A DNA stretch of 64,000 nt from positions 248,001 to 312,000 of the forward strand of contig NZ_JASKLS010000004.1 in the NCBI RefSeq assembly GCF_030124375.1, in the 5' to 3' direction. The first letter of the stretch is position 1; each line of letters begins with the position of its first letter. The notes beneath the pieces are model-generated. The model was not told the DNA's origin, searched no databases, and saw nothing but the letters and a program-made list of their open reading frames with translations. This DNA comes from Sinorhizobium sp. 6-70 (lineage in GTDB: Bacteria > Pseudomonadota > Alphaproteobacteria > Rhizobiales > Rhizobiaceae). Positions 43,806 through 52,562 of the stretch are shown piece by piece. A program made the position numbers and the translations under genes.

Positions 43806-44324
43806 CTAATGCGTCGCCGCGCCTCGCACTTGGCTCACCTCGTAGCTCCATTTCGGCGCGGTTGGCGGTTCTCCATCCCGGAACGGAAATGTAAGGAACG
43901 TCTCGAATGGCCGGCTCTGGCCGCCCGGCACGCGGACGAGGATGAGCGCCGTGTCATCGCCGATCCGCTCGCATGCGCCACCAGGGCAGTCTTCGAGCGT
44001 GACGGTCAGCCGGAAATATTCGAGCGCCAGGGAGGAGCCGTTATGAACGGTACCGCGGACGCGGTAGCTCCGCTCGGACTGGTTGCGCTCGAAAGTGACG
44101 CCTTCGAGCGCAAGGTCCGCGGTCGCGAGCCCGGCAGGACGGGTTGGCTCAGGCGCCGACGCTTGCTGGTTGCCACGGTCGCTCAACCAGATCACGAAGG
44201 CAATGACCAGGCCGAGCGCGACGGCAATTGACAGGATCAGCTCGGCGCGGCTCCGAAAGCGGCTGTATCGGGCCGCAAGATATACGATCGCGACGGCGAC
44301 CAGCAGGACAATCAACCACAGCAT
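43806..44324 (-). CDS. Two-segment membrane protein with a C-terminal beta-sandwich-like domain, unknown function
   Basis: A 172-aa protein. Residues 1-18 and about 27-47 are hydrophobic ('MLWLIVLLVAVAIVYLAA', 'LILSIAVALGLVIAFVIWLS'), followed by a Pro-rich linker and 'LALEGVTFERNQSERSYRVR', 'GTVHNGSSLALEYFRLTVTL', 'GGQSRPFETFLTFPFRDGEP', which looks like an extracytoplasmic beta-sandwich (FxLYD-type). A Cys pair, 'EDCPGGACERIG', could form a disulfide. I recognise no named family with confidence. ATG 44324 follows GGAGGAGCTTC. The gene stands alone and converges on the isochorismatase-family gene. Confidence 0.82.
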   Translation of the reverse strand: MLWLIVLLVAVAIVYLAARYSRFRSRAELILSIAVALGLVIAFVIWLSDRGNQQASAPEPTRPAGLATADLALEGVTFERNQSERSYRVRGTVHNGSSLALEYFRLTVTLEDCPGGACERIGDDTALILVRVPGGQSRPFETFLTFPFRDGEPPTAPKWSYEVSQVRGAATH

Positions 44325-44360
44325 GAAGCTCCTCCTCGCGGAACCTTATATGGGGTCGAA

Positions 44361-44384
44361 CGCGACTGGCAATTACCAGTCGCG
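44361..44384. repeat. Perfect inverted repeat between the FecB-like and membrane protein genes
   Basis: CGCGACTGG (44361-44369), CAATTA, CCAGTCGCG (44376-44384): 9-bp arms with a 6-nt loop. It lies upstream of the membrane protein start and downstream of the binding-protein stop; a terminator or operator are both possible, and no T-run decides. Confidence 0.55.
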
Positions 44385-44480
44385 TCTATCCACGCCGAGG
44401 AAGATCAATTGGAATAAGATGCTTGAAATCAAGGCGCTAGCGCCCTGTTGCCGCGGGCTCTTTCCCATGCGCCGGCTGTG

Positions 44481-45596
44481 CTATTTTCCGGTCTTCAGGC
44501 TGATCCAGTAGCTGCCCTCGAAAGGAACCGCTGCGAAGCGCGTGTTGATTTCGGCAAGGCTTGCCGCTGGATCGACATCCGGAAAAAGGTCCGGGCGCAG
44601 CCAGGCGGCGAAGGCTTCCGCCGCGAGGATGTTCAGCGGCACGGCATTGAAGAAATTCCAGAGGCCATGGACGCGCCCGTTGCGGACCGCCGCGATGCTC
44701 GTCATTAGCGGGGTTCCGACGGCTTCCGCCAGGGTCCGCTCTGCGTCTTCCGCCTTCACGCCGGGGCCGATGGAGAAGCCGCTGTACTTTCCGCCCGGCG
44801 ACGACGTGGCGATGTAGACCTCGGGATTTTCGGCCATGACCGCTTCCGCGTTGACCATGCCGCCGGGACGCGGCAGCTTTCCTTCGACGATATTGCGGCT
44901 GCCGGTGATGCTTATGAATTCGCCGAGGCCGCCGACGCCATAGGCCCAGCAACAGGCGGCTACACCAGGGAACGCCTCCATGAGCACGGTCGGTCCGGGT
45001 TGGGGGTGCTTCGCAACCCGCTCGCGGATGCGGTCGAGGCGCTCTTCGTAGAAGCGGGCGAAATCTTCGGCCTGCTTCTCCCGCTCAAAGATCTTGCCGA
45101 GCAGCCGCATGTTGCCGGCAGTATTCTTCAACGGGTCGCCATTGAAGTCGACCACGACCACCGGCACGCCCACGCTCTCGAGATATTCAATCGCGCGCTT
45201 ACCCGGTTCCGTATCGGCCTGCCAGTTGGCAAGGATCGCGAGGTCGGCCTTCAGCGTCAGGAGCGCCTCGAACGACAGGCCCGCTCCGCTGCCGTCATCG
45301 ATCAACGGCACTTCCGCGAGCCTCGGAAACTTGCGGACGAAACTTTCATAGATCTCCGAATTGTCGTTCTTCATGTCGCCCGACCAGCCGGCGAGGAGGC
45401 TGACGGGATCCGGATGGATGAGCGAGAGGGCGACAAGATTGAAGCCGCTTCCGAGCAGAACCGCCTTGGGCGCGGCCGGAATCTTCACTTGCCGACCGAC
45501 CGCGTCGGTGATGGTCATGGGCCACTGGGGTTCCGCACGAGCGGCGAAGCAGAACACTGTCATCGACAGAAGCGTGATGACCCGGATGATGGTCAT
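44481..45596 (-). CDS. Iron-siderophore ABC transporter substrate-binding protein (FecB/FhuD type)
   Basis: A 371-aa periplasmic binding protein. A signal peptide occupies the first 20 residues ('IIRVITLLSMTVFCFAARAE'), then 'ITDAVGRQVKIPAAPKAVLL', 'LLAGWSGDMKNDNSEIYESF', 'NAEAVMAENPEVYIATSSPG' and 'VRNGRVHGLWNFFNAVPLNI', the usual landmarks of periplasmic Fe-siderophore or haem binders. It is the last gene of the receptor-FhuF-binding protein operon and would deliver a ferric siderophore to a permease and ATPase. These are not visible in the window. The start at 45596 is preferred over 45620, which overlaps the FhuF stop region. Confidence 0.9.
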   Translation of the reverse strand: MTIIRVITLLSMTVFCFAARAEPQWPMTITDAVGRQVKIPAAPKAVLLGSGFNLVALSLIHPDPVSLLAGWSGDMKNDNSEIYESFVRKFPRLAEVPLIDDGSGAGLSFEALLTLKADLAILANWQADTEPGKRAIEYLESVGVPVVVVDFNGDPLKNTAGNMRLLGKIFEREKQAEDFARFYEERLDRIRERVAKHPQPGPTVLMEAFPGVAACCWAYGVGGLGEFISITGSRNIVEGKLPRPGGMVNAEAVMAENPEVYIATSSPGGKYSGFSIGPGVKAEDAERTLAEAVGTPLMTSIAAVRNGRVHGLWNFFNAVPLNILAAEAFAAWLRPDLFPDVDPAASLAEINTRFAAVPFEGSYWISLKTGK

Positions 45597-45620
45597 AAGA
45601 CCGACGTTAGGACGAGACAA

Positions 45621-46376
45621 TTACTGTTTCCTTTGGCTGGGAAGGGCGCAGAGACTGCCGCAGCTCGGGATACCGGGGAGCAGGTATCGAAGGCAGCAGA
45701 TCTTACGCCGGCAGACGCTTGTCCCATCCTCTTCCTCATGGCGCAGGCAATCGAAGAAGGGGTTGGGCGCGCCGTTGGGCATCAGGCGACAGCCGACCAT
45801 GGCATCGGCCTGATTACTCAAGGGTTCGATCCCGGCCGTGCGAAGCGCATAGTCGATATAGACGGCGGCATTGTTCCAGGCGAGCCGGGGCGAAATCCCT
45901 CCGATGGCCTTCAGATGACCGACGACCTTGGCGAGATGCTCTTCCATCAGCGGAGCGAGGACGGAAAATATCTCCTGCTCGCCATCTTCCCGCCAGGCGC
46001 CGGGCGTCGCGACGCCGAATGCGCGGGGAAGGCCATCGGCCGAGAGCGCCACCGTCATGTCGTCGAACGCAACGGGCAGCGCTTGGTGATCCAGCACCCG
46101 GGCGACGACATAAGGGATGGTAAGGCAGGAGAAATAATAGAGCGACCACATGGAGGCGACAGCACGCCGGTCGCTACCATTCGAAATTTCGGCATAGGTC
46201 GAGAGCGCCCGTTCGAAGGCGCCCGAGGCAAAAAAAGTGGCGAGCGGGATGCCGTCGGAGAGCTCTTCCGCCAGCATCATCTTCTCGTTGCACCAGGCAT
46301 GCGGACCGGCAAAGGCCACCGACAGGAGCTTTGCCCCGCCGACGTCCGCCATGCTTTCATGCCCGCCCGTTGTCAT
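45621..46376 (-). CDS. fhuF: Siderophore-iron reductase FhuF
   Basis: A 251-aa FhuF. The C-terminal cysteines are 'CCLRYLLPGIPSCGSLC' (Cys227, 228, 239, 243: CC-x10-C-x3-C), which hold the [2Fe-2S] cluster. Central parts are 'WSLYYFSCLTIPYVVARVLD' and 'LEQYHLAKVVGH'-like helices ('LMEEHLAKVVGHLKAIGGIS'). It reduces ferric siderophores in the cytoplasm to release Fe(II). It is 5 nt after the receptor stop and 24 nt before the binding protein, so the three form one operon. ATG 46376 or ATG 46352 are both possible; the ribosome sites are weak. Confidence 0.9.
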   Translation of the reverse strand: MTTGGHESMADVGGAKLLSVAFAGPHAWCNEKMMLAEELSDGIPLATFFASGAFERALSTYAEISNGSDRRAVASMWSLYYFSCLTIPYVVARVLDHQALPVAFDDMTVALSADGLPRAFGVATPGAWREDGEQEIFSVLAPLMEEHLAKVVGHLKAIGGISPRLAWNNAAVYIDYALRTAGIEPLSNQADAMVGCRLMPNGAPNPFFDCLRHEEEDGTSVCRRKICCLRYLLPGIPSCGSLCALPSQRKQ

Positions 46377-46381
46377 GGTTT

Positions 46382-48592
46382 TTACCAGTTGTAGCGTAGC
46401 GAGCCGATCACGGTGCGGCCCTGGTCGCGGTAGCAATAATTCGACGTGCAGGTGATGTCGCGACGGTCGAAGAGGTTGGTCGCGTTCACTTGCAACTGCA
46501 GCCCCTCATACTTCTTGTCGATCGCCGCGAAGTCGTAACCGATCGAAGCGTCGAAAAACACGCGAGAGCCGTTTCTGATCGTATTCTGGTCGTTGCCGTA
46601 ACTCGATCCGATAAAGCGGGCACCACCGCCCACACTCAAGCCGTAAAGGGGAGTGTCTTCCGGTATGAGATAGTGGGCCCAAACAGAAGCCGTGTGGAAG
46701 GGCGTGCTCGACACATACTTGCCGGTCGTTAGGGCAGAGCCTTCCTTGATGGTCACATCGTTGTAGCTGTAAGCCGCGGTGAGGGAGAGGCCGTTGTCCA
46801 GGCTGGTCGTTGCTTCCAGTTCGAAGCCGCGCGAGCGCATGTCGCGCTGGACTTGCGTGTTGATGGAATTGATCACCTCCCAGACGACGCCGTTCTCCTG
46901 ATCAATGTTGAAGATGGCAGCCGTGAGTAGCGTGTTGCTGTTGGGCAAAAGATATTTGACGCCGATTTCCTGCTGTTCGCTTTCCGTGGGTCGAAGCGGC
47001 CCGCCGGTGTCATAGTCGATGCCGATGTTGGGCGAGAATGCGGTCGAATAGCTGATGTAGGGCGCAAGTCCGAAATCCGTCTCATAGGTGAGACCAATGC
47101 GGCCAGAGAATTTCTTGTCGGTTTGTGAAGTACTGCTCGTCGCATCAGTCGTCAGGTCAGTCGTATCTGTGTCCGTCGAAGTCCAGTCGTAGCGCCCGCC
47201 CAGCGTGAGCGTCCAAGCATCGTAACGGATCTGATCCTGCAGATAAGTTCCTAGCTGCCACTGATCCTGTTCGGTGCGCGAACTGAAATCGGGCCGAGTG
47301 ATCGGGCCGCCGTAGTGCGGGTCCAAGATGTTAATCGGCGGCGCCAACCCGCCACCGGCTAGCGCTTTGTAACGAAGCTTCTGCGCGTCGACACCTGTGA
47401 GAAGCGTGTGGTCGAGAGCGCCCGTCTCAAACTTGTATTCGAGCTGATTGTCCATGACAGCTGCAGTCAGGCGCTCATCGAGAATGCCAGAAGCGCGTTT
47501 AAAGCCGTAACTGCCTGGACCGGCTACATCGGGTACTAGCTTGCCGAAGCCGTAAACATAGTCTGCCTCGATTTGGAGTGATGAAATGCGAAAGTTCTGA
47601 CGGAATGTCAGGCCATTGTCGAAGTCATGTTCGAACTCCCAACCGAACCTTCCCTGATCCTGGACGGAGTCGTTAAATGAGGGATCACCCGAGAAGAAAT
47701 CGGTGTGATGAGGGACATCTTTGTCATCAACCCAGGTGAAGTCGGCTGCTGTCCCGCCCGTCTTTGAACGAGAATATTCGCTGAGGATCGTCAGCTTGGT
47801 GCCCTCGTCCGGAATCCATGACAGGGCAGGCGCTATGTAGATCCGGTCGTCCTTAACGCCCACCTGCTCAGTGTCGGAGTCACGCAGGAGCCCGGTGAGA
47901 CGGTAATAGACAGGGTCCGTCTCGTTTATCGGCCCGGAGAAATCGAACTGCCCCTGGTATCGCTCGTGGGTGCCGTATTGGACCTGCACCTCACGCAGCG
48001 GTTCTTCCGTCGGGCGCTTGGTAATGAGATTGTAGAGGCCACCGGCGCTGCTCGATCCATAAAGTGCCGACGAGGGGCCGCGCAGGATCGAAACGCCTTC
48101 CAGGCCATAGGGCTCATTCTTGAACAGTGCGAATCCGGCTCCCGGCTGGCGAAGATTGTCGCGGAAGACGCCGGTATAGGTCACGTCGAAGCCGCGTACG
48201 AAAAATGCATCGAAGCGGGGGTCGAAGCCGTAGGCGCCGACGCGTGTCCCAGGCGTATAGGCCAGCGCCTCAAGCAACGTCTGCGGGTTGCGGTCCTTCA
48301 GTTGCTGTTCTGTCACCGTCGAGATCGACTGCGGCGTCTCGAGGAACGGCGTATCGACCTTGGCGCCAGTCGCGCTACTGATACCCACGTAACCTTCGGC
48401 CGTAATGACGCCGCCGCTGCCGCCGTTGACGACCAGAGTTTCGAGTGCGGTCGAATCTCCGCTGGACGTGGTCTCCTCCTGCGGTGCTTCCTGCGCATGG
48501 GCGGCTGAGACGAGCGCAAGGGCGGTGGTGCCGGCGAGGGCAGCGCGAATGAGCGGCAGGAGGAGGGTTCTCGTGGCGGGCATGCGATGCAA
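46382..48592 (-). CDS. TonB-dependent siderophore receptor
   Basis: A 736-aa outer-membrane receptor. A signal peptide spans about residues 1-33 ('LAGTTALALVSAAHAQEA'). The plug domain has 'VDTPFLETPQSISTVTEQQL', 'GVSILRGPSSALYGSSSAGG' and 'LYNLITKRPTEEPLREVQVQ'. The barrel ends 'QLQVNATNLFDRRDITCTSN' and 'YCYRDQGRTVIGSLRYNW', with a terminal aromatic Trp typical of barrel assembly. It imports a ferric siderophore using TonB energy. Codon 1 ATG 48592 and ATG 48583 are both in frame. A TGA-N9-TCA iron box lies upstream, consistent with RirA control. Confidence 0.95.
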   Translation of the reverse strand: MHRMPATRTLLLPLIRAALAGTTALALVSAAHAQEAPQEETTSSGDSTALETLVVNGGSGGVITAEGYVGISSATGAKVDTPFLETPQSISTVTEQQLKDRNPQTLLEALAYTPGTRVGAYGFDPRFDAFFVRGFDVTYTGVFRDNLRQPGAGFALFKNEPYGLEGVSILRGPSSALYGSSSAGGLYNLITKRPTEEPLREVQVQYGTHERYQGQFDFSGPINETDPVYYRLTGLLRDSDTEQVGVKDDRIYIAPALSWIPDEGTKLTILSEYSRSKTGGTAADFTWVDDKDVPHHTDFFSGDPSFNDSVQDQGRFGWEFEHDFDNGLTFRQNFRISSLQIEADYVYGFGKLVPDVAGPGSYGFKRASGILDERLTAAVMDNQLEYKFETGALDHTLLTGVDAQKLRYKALAGGGLAPPINILDPHYGGPITRPDFSSRTEQDQWQLGTYLQDQIRYDAWTLTLGGRYDWTSTDTDTTDLTTDATSSTSQTDKKFSGRIGLTYETDFGLAPYISYSTAFSPNIGIDYDTGGPLRPTESEQQEIGVKYLLPNSNTLLTAAIFNIDQENGVVWEVINSINTQVQRDMRSRGFELEATTSLDNGLSLTAAYSYNDVTIKEGSALTTGKYVSSTPFHTASVWAHYLIPEDTPLYGLSVGGGARFIGSSYGNDQNTIRNGSRVFFDASIGYDFAAIDKKYEGLQLQVNATNLFDRRDITCTSNYCYRDQGRTVIGSLRYNW

Positions 48593-48623
48593 CTTTCTGA
48601 TCGATAAGCGAAATTCTATAAGA

Positions 48624-48638
48624 TGAGCTATTCACTCA
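48624..48638. promoter_or_regulatory. Candidate iron-responsive operator (RirA-type, TGA-N9-TCA)
   Basis: TGA GCTATTCAC TCA at 48624-48638, read identically in type on both strands, sits 32 nt upstream of the TonB receptor start. TGA-N9-TCA is the iron-responsive operator consensus bound by RirA in rhizobia. A TATAGAAT-like -10 follows on the minus strand at about 48610-48617. Iron repression of the receptor-fhuF-binding-protein operon is expected. Confidence 0.65.
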
Positions 48639-48767
48639 TGATTTCTGTTCACGCAAGAGGCTTTTTATGACTATAAGAGTCATGTTTTTGAGTTTGTGGG
48701 AAATCTGCAACAGCCGCTTCTGCGCGGCGTGGCGCGCGTCCGTGTTCGGGACGGGCCGAAGGCGCAT

Positions 48768-48806
48768 AAAAAAAGCCCTCCGGTCGATCTGGACGAACCG
48801 GAGGGC
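48768..48806 (-). terminator. Rho-independent terminator of the SnoaL-like gene
   Basis: On the minus strand GCCCTCCGGT ... ACCGGAGGGC forms a strong stem followed by seven T residues. It lies 41 nt past the stop of the SnoaL-like gene. Confidence 0.9.
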
Positions 48807-48846
48807 GTGCTATGCCGGTGTGATTGGCGCGGGCGCCAAGTGGCGA

Positions 48847-49338
48847 CTACATCAGGCCGAGTTGCTTGTAGAAGCCGAGCGCGTCGTAATAGTCGCTCTG
48901 GGTGGAAATCTTGCCGTCCTTGACGGTAAAGATCGAAGCCCCCGTGAACTTGAACGTCTTGCCGGTGGCAGCAGTGCCATCGCCCCAGGCGCCTGAATTC
49001 GTGCCCGAAAACTCCCACTCGAACGATACCTTGTCGCCGGCGGCGATCGGGTCGCCCTTCATGGTCCAGACGGCATCGGGAACGGCGTTCAGAAAATTGT
49101 CGATGACACCGGTCTTGGCGGCATCCTTGCCGTTGACGGGCTTGCCGACGGAAGCGTCGTAATAGGCGACGTCGTCAGCGAAGTAGGACGCGGCCTTGCT
49201 CGAATCGTGGGCGTTCCACGCCGCGAGATAGGCCGCAACGACAGTCGGAGCATCATCAGCCGCGAAGGCCGGCGTTGAAGAGAGAAGGGCGCTCAGGCCC
49301 AGCGCGCCAGCGGCGGCGAGTAATTGACGGCGATACAT
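48847..49338 (-). CDS. Exported SnoaL/NTF2-like family protein
   Basis: A 163-aa protein with a signal peptide MYRRQLLAAAGALGLSALLS, cut near 'TPAFAADD'; the twin Arg and 'RRQLL' resemble a Tat signal. The mature part reads as a SnoaL-like NTF2 fold: 'VVAAYLAAWNAHDSSKAASY', 'FADDVAYYDASVGKPVNGKD' and 'FTGASIFTVKDGKISTQSDY'. Catalytic role and substrate are unknown. It lies just beyond the aldehyde dehydrogenase gene on the same strand, 15 nt downstream, and ends in a strong terminator, so it may be the last gene of the polyamine operon. Confidence 0.85.
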   Translation of the reverse strand: MYRRQLLAAAGALGLSALLSSTPAFAADDAPTVVAAYLAAWNAHDSSKAASYFADDVAYYDASVGKPVNGKDAAKTGVIDNFLNAVPDAVWTMKGDPIAAGDKVSFEWEFSGTNSGAWGDGTAATGKTFKFTGASIFTVKDGKISTQSDYYDALGFYKQLGLM

Positions 49339-49353
49339 GATGGCATCCTCCCA

Positions 49354-50781
49354 TTAGCCATGATTGATCATGATGTGGCGAACGGCGGTGTAGTCTTCGA
49401 GCGCATAGACCGACATGTCCTTGCCGTAGCCGGATTGCTTGACGCCGCCATGCGGCATCTCGTTGGTCAGCATGAAATGCGTGTTGATCCAGGTGCAGCC
49501 GTATTGCAGGCGGGAGGCCGCCCGCATCGCCTTGGTGATGTCCTTCGTCCAGACGGAGGAGGCAAGGCCGTAGTCGCTGTCGTTCGCCCAGGCGACGGCA
49601 TCATCGCTGCCGGTGAAGCGGGTGACGGAAACGACCGGCCCGAACACCTCCCTGCGGACGATCTCGTCTTCCTGCGTGGCGCCGGCGACGACGGTCGGCT
49701 TGAAGAAGAAGCCGTCCTTGCTGCCCGCGGCGCCACCGGTGGTGATCTCGATATGCTTCTGGTCCGCCGCCCGTTCGACGAAGCTCGCGACCCGGTCGCG
49801 CTGGCGCTTGGAGATCAGCGGGCCGATCTCGTTCACGGTGTCATCATCGAGGTTGTAGCGGATCGTCGAGACCGCGGATGTCAGATCGGCAACGAGCCTC
49901 TCGTAGATGCCGGCCTCGGCATAGATGCGGCAAGCGGCGGTGCAATCCTGGCCGGCGTTGTAGTAGCCGAAGGTCCGGATGCCGTTCACCACAGCTTCCA
50001 GATCTGCGTCGTCATAGACGATGACCGGCGCCTTGCCTCCGAGTTCGAGATGAGTGCGCTTGACCGTCTTGGCGGCGGCAGCCAGCACCTTCTTGCCGGT
50101 CGCAATATCGCCGGTGATCGAGACCATCGCGATCTTCGGATGGTTTATGAGTGTGTTGCCGACGGTTTCGCCGCGGCCGGTTACGACGTTGACAACACCT
50201 TCGGGCAGGATCTCCGCGAGCAGCCGTGCGAGCTTCAGCGCCGTCAGCGGCGTCTGTTCGGAAGGCTTGAAGACCACCGTGTTGCCGCCGGCGATGGCCG
50301 GCGCCAGCTTCCAGGCCATCATCATCAGCGGGTAGTTCCAGGGTGCGATCGAGCCGACGATGCCGATCGGGTCGCGGCGGATCATCGAGGTATGCCCCGG
50401 CAGATATTCGCCCGCCGTCGGCGCATGCAGGTTGCGCACCGCACCGGCGAAGAAGCGCCAGCAGTCGATGATTGCCGGCAGTTCGTCGTTCTTCACCGCA
50501 TTGATCGGCTTGCCGCAATTGAGCGCTTCCAGCGCGGCAAAGCCGTCGGCGTTTTTCTCGATCGCATCGGCGATCTTCAGGAGATAGTTCGAGCGCTCGG
50601 CAGGCGTGGTCTGCGACCAGGCGACAAAGGCGCGCTGGGCCGCGTCGACGGCGACGTCGAGCTGCGCATGGGAAGCCTCCGCGACATCGATGATCTTGGC
50701 GCCCGTCCTCGGGTTCAGGATGTGCTCCTCGGCCTCGGTCCCGGCTTCGAAGCGCGATCCGATCAAGAGTTGGGTGTCCAT
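49354..50781 (-). CDS. patD: Gamma-aminobutyraldehyde dehydrogenase (PatD/YdcW type)
   Basis: A 475-aa aldehyde dehydrogenase. The NAD-binding part shows '[20 protein letters not shown]' and '[20 protein letters not shown]'; the catalytic Glu lies in '[20 protein letters not shown]' and the catalytic Cys in '[20 protein letters not shown]'. The long conserved stretch '[20 protein letters not shown]' matches the PatD group that oxidises gamma-aminobutyraldehyde to GABA in putrescine breakdown. It lies downstream of a YdcSTUV-like transporter, the E. coli gene order. ATG 50781 follows GGAGAAC; the upstream start at 50841 is rejected. Confidence 0.93.
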   Translation of the reverse strand: MDTQLLIGSRFEAGTEAEEHILNPRTGAKIIDVAEASHAQLDVAVDAAQRAFVAWSQTTPAERSNYLLKIADAIEKNADGFAALEALNCGKPINAVKNDELPAIIDCWRFFAGAVRNLHAPTAGEYLPGHTSMIRRDPIGIVGSIAPWNYPLMMMAWKLAPAIAGGNTVVFKPSEQTPLTALKLARLLAEILPEGVVNVVTGRGETVGNTLINHPKIAMVSITGDIATGKKVLAAAAKTVKRTHLELGGKAPVIVYDDADLEAVVNGIRTFGYYNAGQDCTAACRIYAEAGIYERLVADLTSAVSTIRYNLDDDTVNEIGPLISKRQRDRVASFVERAADQKHIEITTGGAAGSKDGFFFKPTVVAGATQEDEIVRREVFGPVVSVTRFTGSDDAVAWANDSDYGLASSVWTKDITKAMRAASRLQYGCTWINTHFMLTNEMPHGGVKQSGYGKDMSVYALEDYTAVRHIMINHG

Positions 50782-50806
50782 ATCTGTTCTCCCTTTATGT
50801 TCGATG

Positions 50807-51622
50807 TCATTTGCCGGCGCCGGCGATCTGGTCGCCGTCACGCGTCAGGTAGTAGGCGCCGAGGATCGGCAGGAAGGTGACGACGACCACGATCATGGCG
50901 ACGACATTGGTTACTGGACGCTGGCGCGGGCGGATCAACTCCTCCAGCATCCAGATCGGCAGGGTCGATTGCTGCCCGGCGGTGAAAGTCGTGACGATCA
51001 CCTCATCGAAAGAAAGCGCGAAGGCGAGCATGCCGCCGGCAAGCAGCGCCGTGCCGATGTTCGGGAGGATCACGTATCGGAATGTCTGGAAGCCGTCGGC
51101 GCCGAGATCCATCGAGGCCTCGATCAGTGAGCCGGAGATCCGCCGGAAGCGGGCGACCGCATTGTTGTAGACGACAACGATGCAGAAGGTCGCGTGGCCG
51201 AGAACGATGGTCCAGAAGGAAAACGGGATATCCGCCATCGAGAAGGCCGAGCGCAGCGCGATGCCGGTGATGATGCCGGGGAGCGCAATCGGCAGGATGA
51301 CCAGCAGCGAGATCGTCTCGCGGCCGAAGAAGCGGGTCTGGCTGACAGCGGCGGCGCAGAGCGTGCCGAGCATCAGCGCCGTGGCCGTCGCGATCGATGC
51401 GACCTTGACCGAGAGCGCCAGCGCCGCCCAGACGTCCGGTCGGTCCCATGCGACGCCGAACCACTGCGTCGTCAGGCCAGGCGGCGGGAACTGATAACTC
51501 TTCTCCTCCGTCGTGAAGGCGTAGAGGAAGATCAAGAGGATCGGCAGATGCATGAAGGTGAGGCCGCCCGCAGCAGCGATCTTCAGGCTCAGGGGAGCGC
51601 GGTTCGATTTCTCAGAGCGCAT
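50807..51622 (-). CDS. Spermidine/putrescine-type ABC transporter permease (YdcV-like)
   Basis: A 271-aa BPD_transp_1 permease, PotC/YdcV type. Transmembrane segments include '[20 protein letters not shown]', '[20 protein letters not shown]', '[20 protein letters not shown]' and '[20 protein letters not shown]'. The EAA loop is '[20 protein letters not shown]'. It forms a heterodimer with the other permease. ATG 51622 overlaps the preceding permease gene by 11 nt, evidence of translational coupling. The upstream frame to 51733 is inside that gene and rejected. Confidence 0.93.
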   Translation of the reverse strand: MRSEKSNRAPLSLKIAAAGGLTFMHLPILLIFLYAFTTEEKSYQFPPPGLTTQWFGVAWDRPDVWAALALSVKVASIATATALMLGTLCAAAVSQTRFFGRETISLLVILPIALPGIITGIALRSAFSMADIPFSFWTIVLGHATFCIVVVYNNAVARFRRISGSLIEASMDLGADGFQTFRYVILPNIGTALLAGGMLAFALSFDEVIVTTFTAGQQSTLPIWMLEELIRPRQRPVTNVVAMIVVVVTFLPILGAYYLTRDGDQIAGAGK

Positions 51623-52562
51623 CGAAGGCCCCCATGCGGTTGGCCATCCAGAGATAGATGCCCATGATGACGATCGGCACGACCGTAAAGGCGGCGGCGA
51701 GCGGAATGTTGCCGGCGGTGCCCTGCTGGGCATAAACCGCCTGGCCGATGAAGAGGCGCGACGAGCCGATGATCTGCGGGATGATGTAATCGCCGAGCGT
51801 CAGCGAGAAGGTAAAGATCGAGCCGGCGACGATGCCCGGCAGCGCCAGCGGAAAGAGCACGTGGCGGAAGGTCTGCGCCGGTGTACCGCCCAGATCCGAC
51901 GACGCTTCGATCAGGTTTGACGGTACCCGCTCCAGCGCCGCCTGGATCGGCAGGATCATGAACGGCATCCAGACATAGACGAAGACGATGAAGGTGCCGG
52001 TGTAGCTGACCGACAGCGAATTGCCGCCGACCACCGGAAGCGCGAGCCAGGCGTCGAGCAGCCAGAGCAGGTTCAGCTTCTCGAAGAACCAGGTCAGAAT
52101 GCCTTCCTTGGCGAGGATCAGCTTCCACGCATAGATCTTGACGAGATAGCTCGACCAGAGCGGCAGCATGACGCCGAGATAGAACAGCACCTTCCATTTT
52201 CCGCGTGCGTAGCGGGCCGCGTAATAGGCGATCGGAAAGGCGATCAACGCGGAGACAAGCGTCACCACCGCAGCCATCGTGACGGTGCGGATGATGATGT
52301 CGAGATTGGTCTCGCTCAAAAGCTGGCGGTAGGTCGCGAGCGTGAACTCGTAATTGATGAGACCGGAGAAATCGTCGATCGAGAAAAAGCTCTGCAGCAG
52401 GAGTGCGAAGAGCGAACCGAGATAGACGACGCCGAGCCAAAGAAGCGGCGGCCCGAGCAGCACCGCCAGGAGCACACGCGGATGCCTCCAGAAAAAGTCG
52501 GAAAGACGGCCGGCGGTGCCGCGACGTTCCGGAAGGATGATGCTTTCGGCGACGATGGTCAT
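51612..52562 (-). CDS. Spermidine/putrescine-type ABC transporter permease (YdcU-like)
   Basis: A 316-aa permease of the PotB/YdcU type. Segments include '[20 protein letters not shown]', '[20 protein letters not shown]', '[20 protein letters not shown]' and '[20 protein letters not shown]'. The EAA motif '[20 protein letters not shown]' is where the ATPase docks. It overlaps the ATPase gene by 4 nt at its start and the second permease by 11 nt at its end. Together with the upstream ATPase and binding protein it makes a complete importer for a polyamine or related compound. Confidence 0.94.
   Translation of the reverse strand: MTIVAESIILPERRGTAGRLSDFFWRHPRVLLAVLLGPPLLWLGVVYLGSLFALLLQSFFSIDDFSGLINYEFTLATYRQLLSETNLDIIIRTVTMAAVVTLVSALIAFPIAYYAARYARGKWKVLFYLGVMLPLWSSYLVKIYAWKLILAKEGILTWFFEKLNLLWLLDAWLALPVVGGNSLSVSYTGTFIVFVYVWMPFMILPIQAALERVPSNLIEASSDLGGTPAQTFRHVLFPLALPGIVAGSIFTFSLTLGDYIIPQIIGSSRLFIGQAVYAQQGTAGNIPLAAAFTVVPIVIMGIYLWMANRMGAFDAL

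Noticed and set aside
45000..46394. 464-residue plus-strand frame opposite the binding protein and fhuF
   Set aside because: It spans two genes with clear family motifs on the minus strand, so it is a shadow.
49324..50880. 518-residue plus-strand frame opposite the aldehyde dehydrogenase gene
   Set aside because: Shadow of a conserved aldehyde dehydrogenase with its catalytic Glu and Cys on the minus strand.
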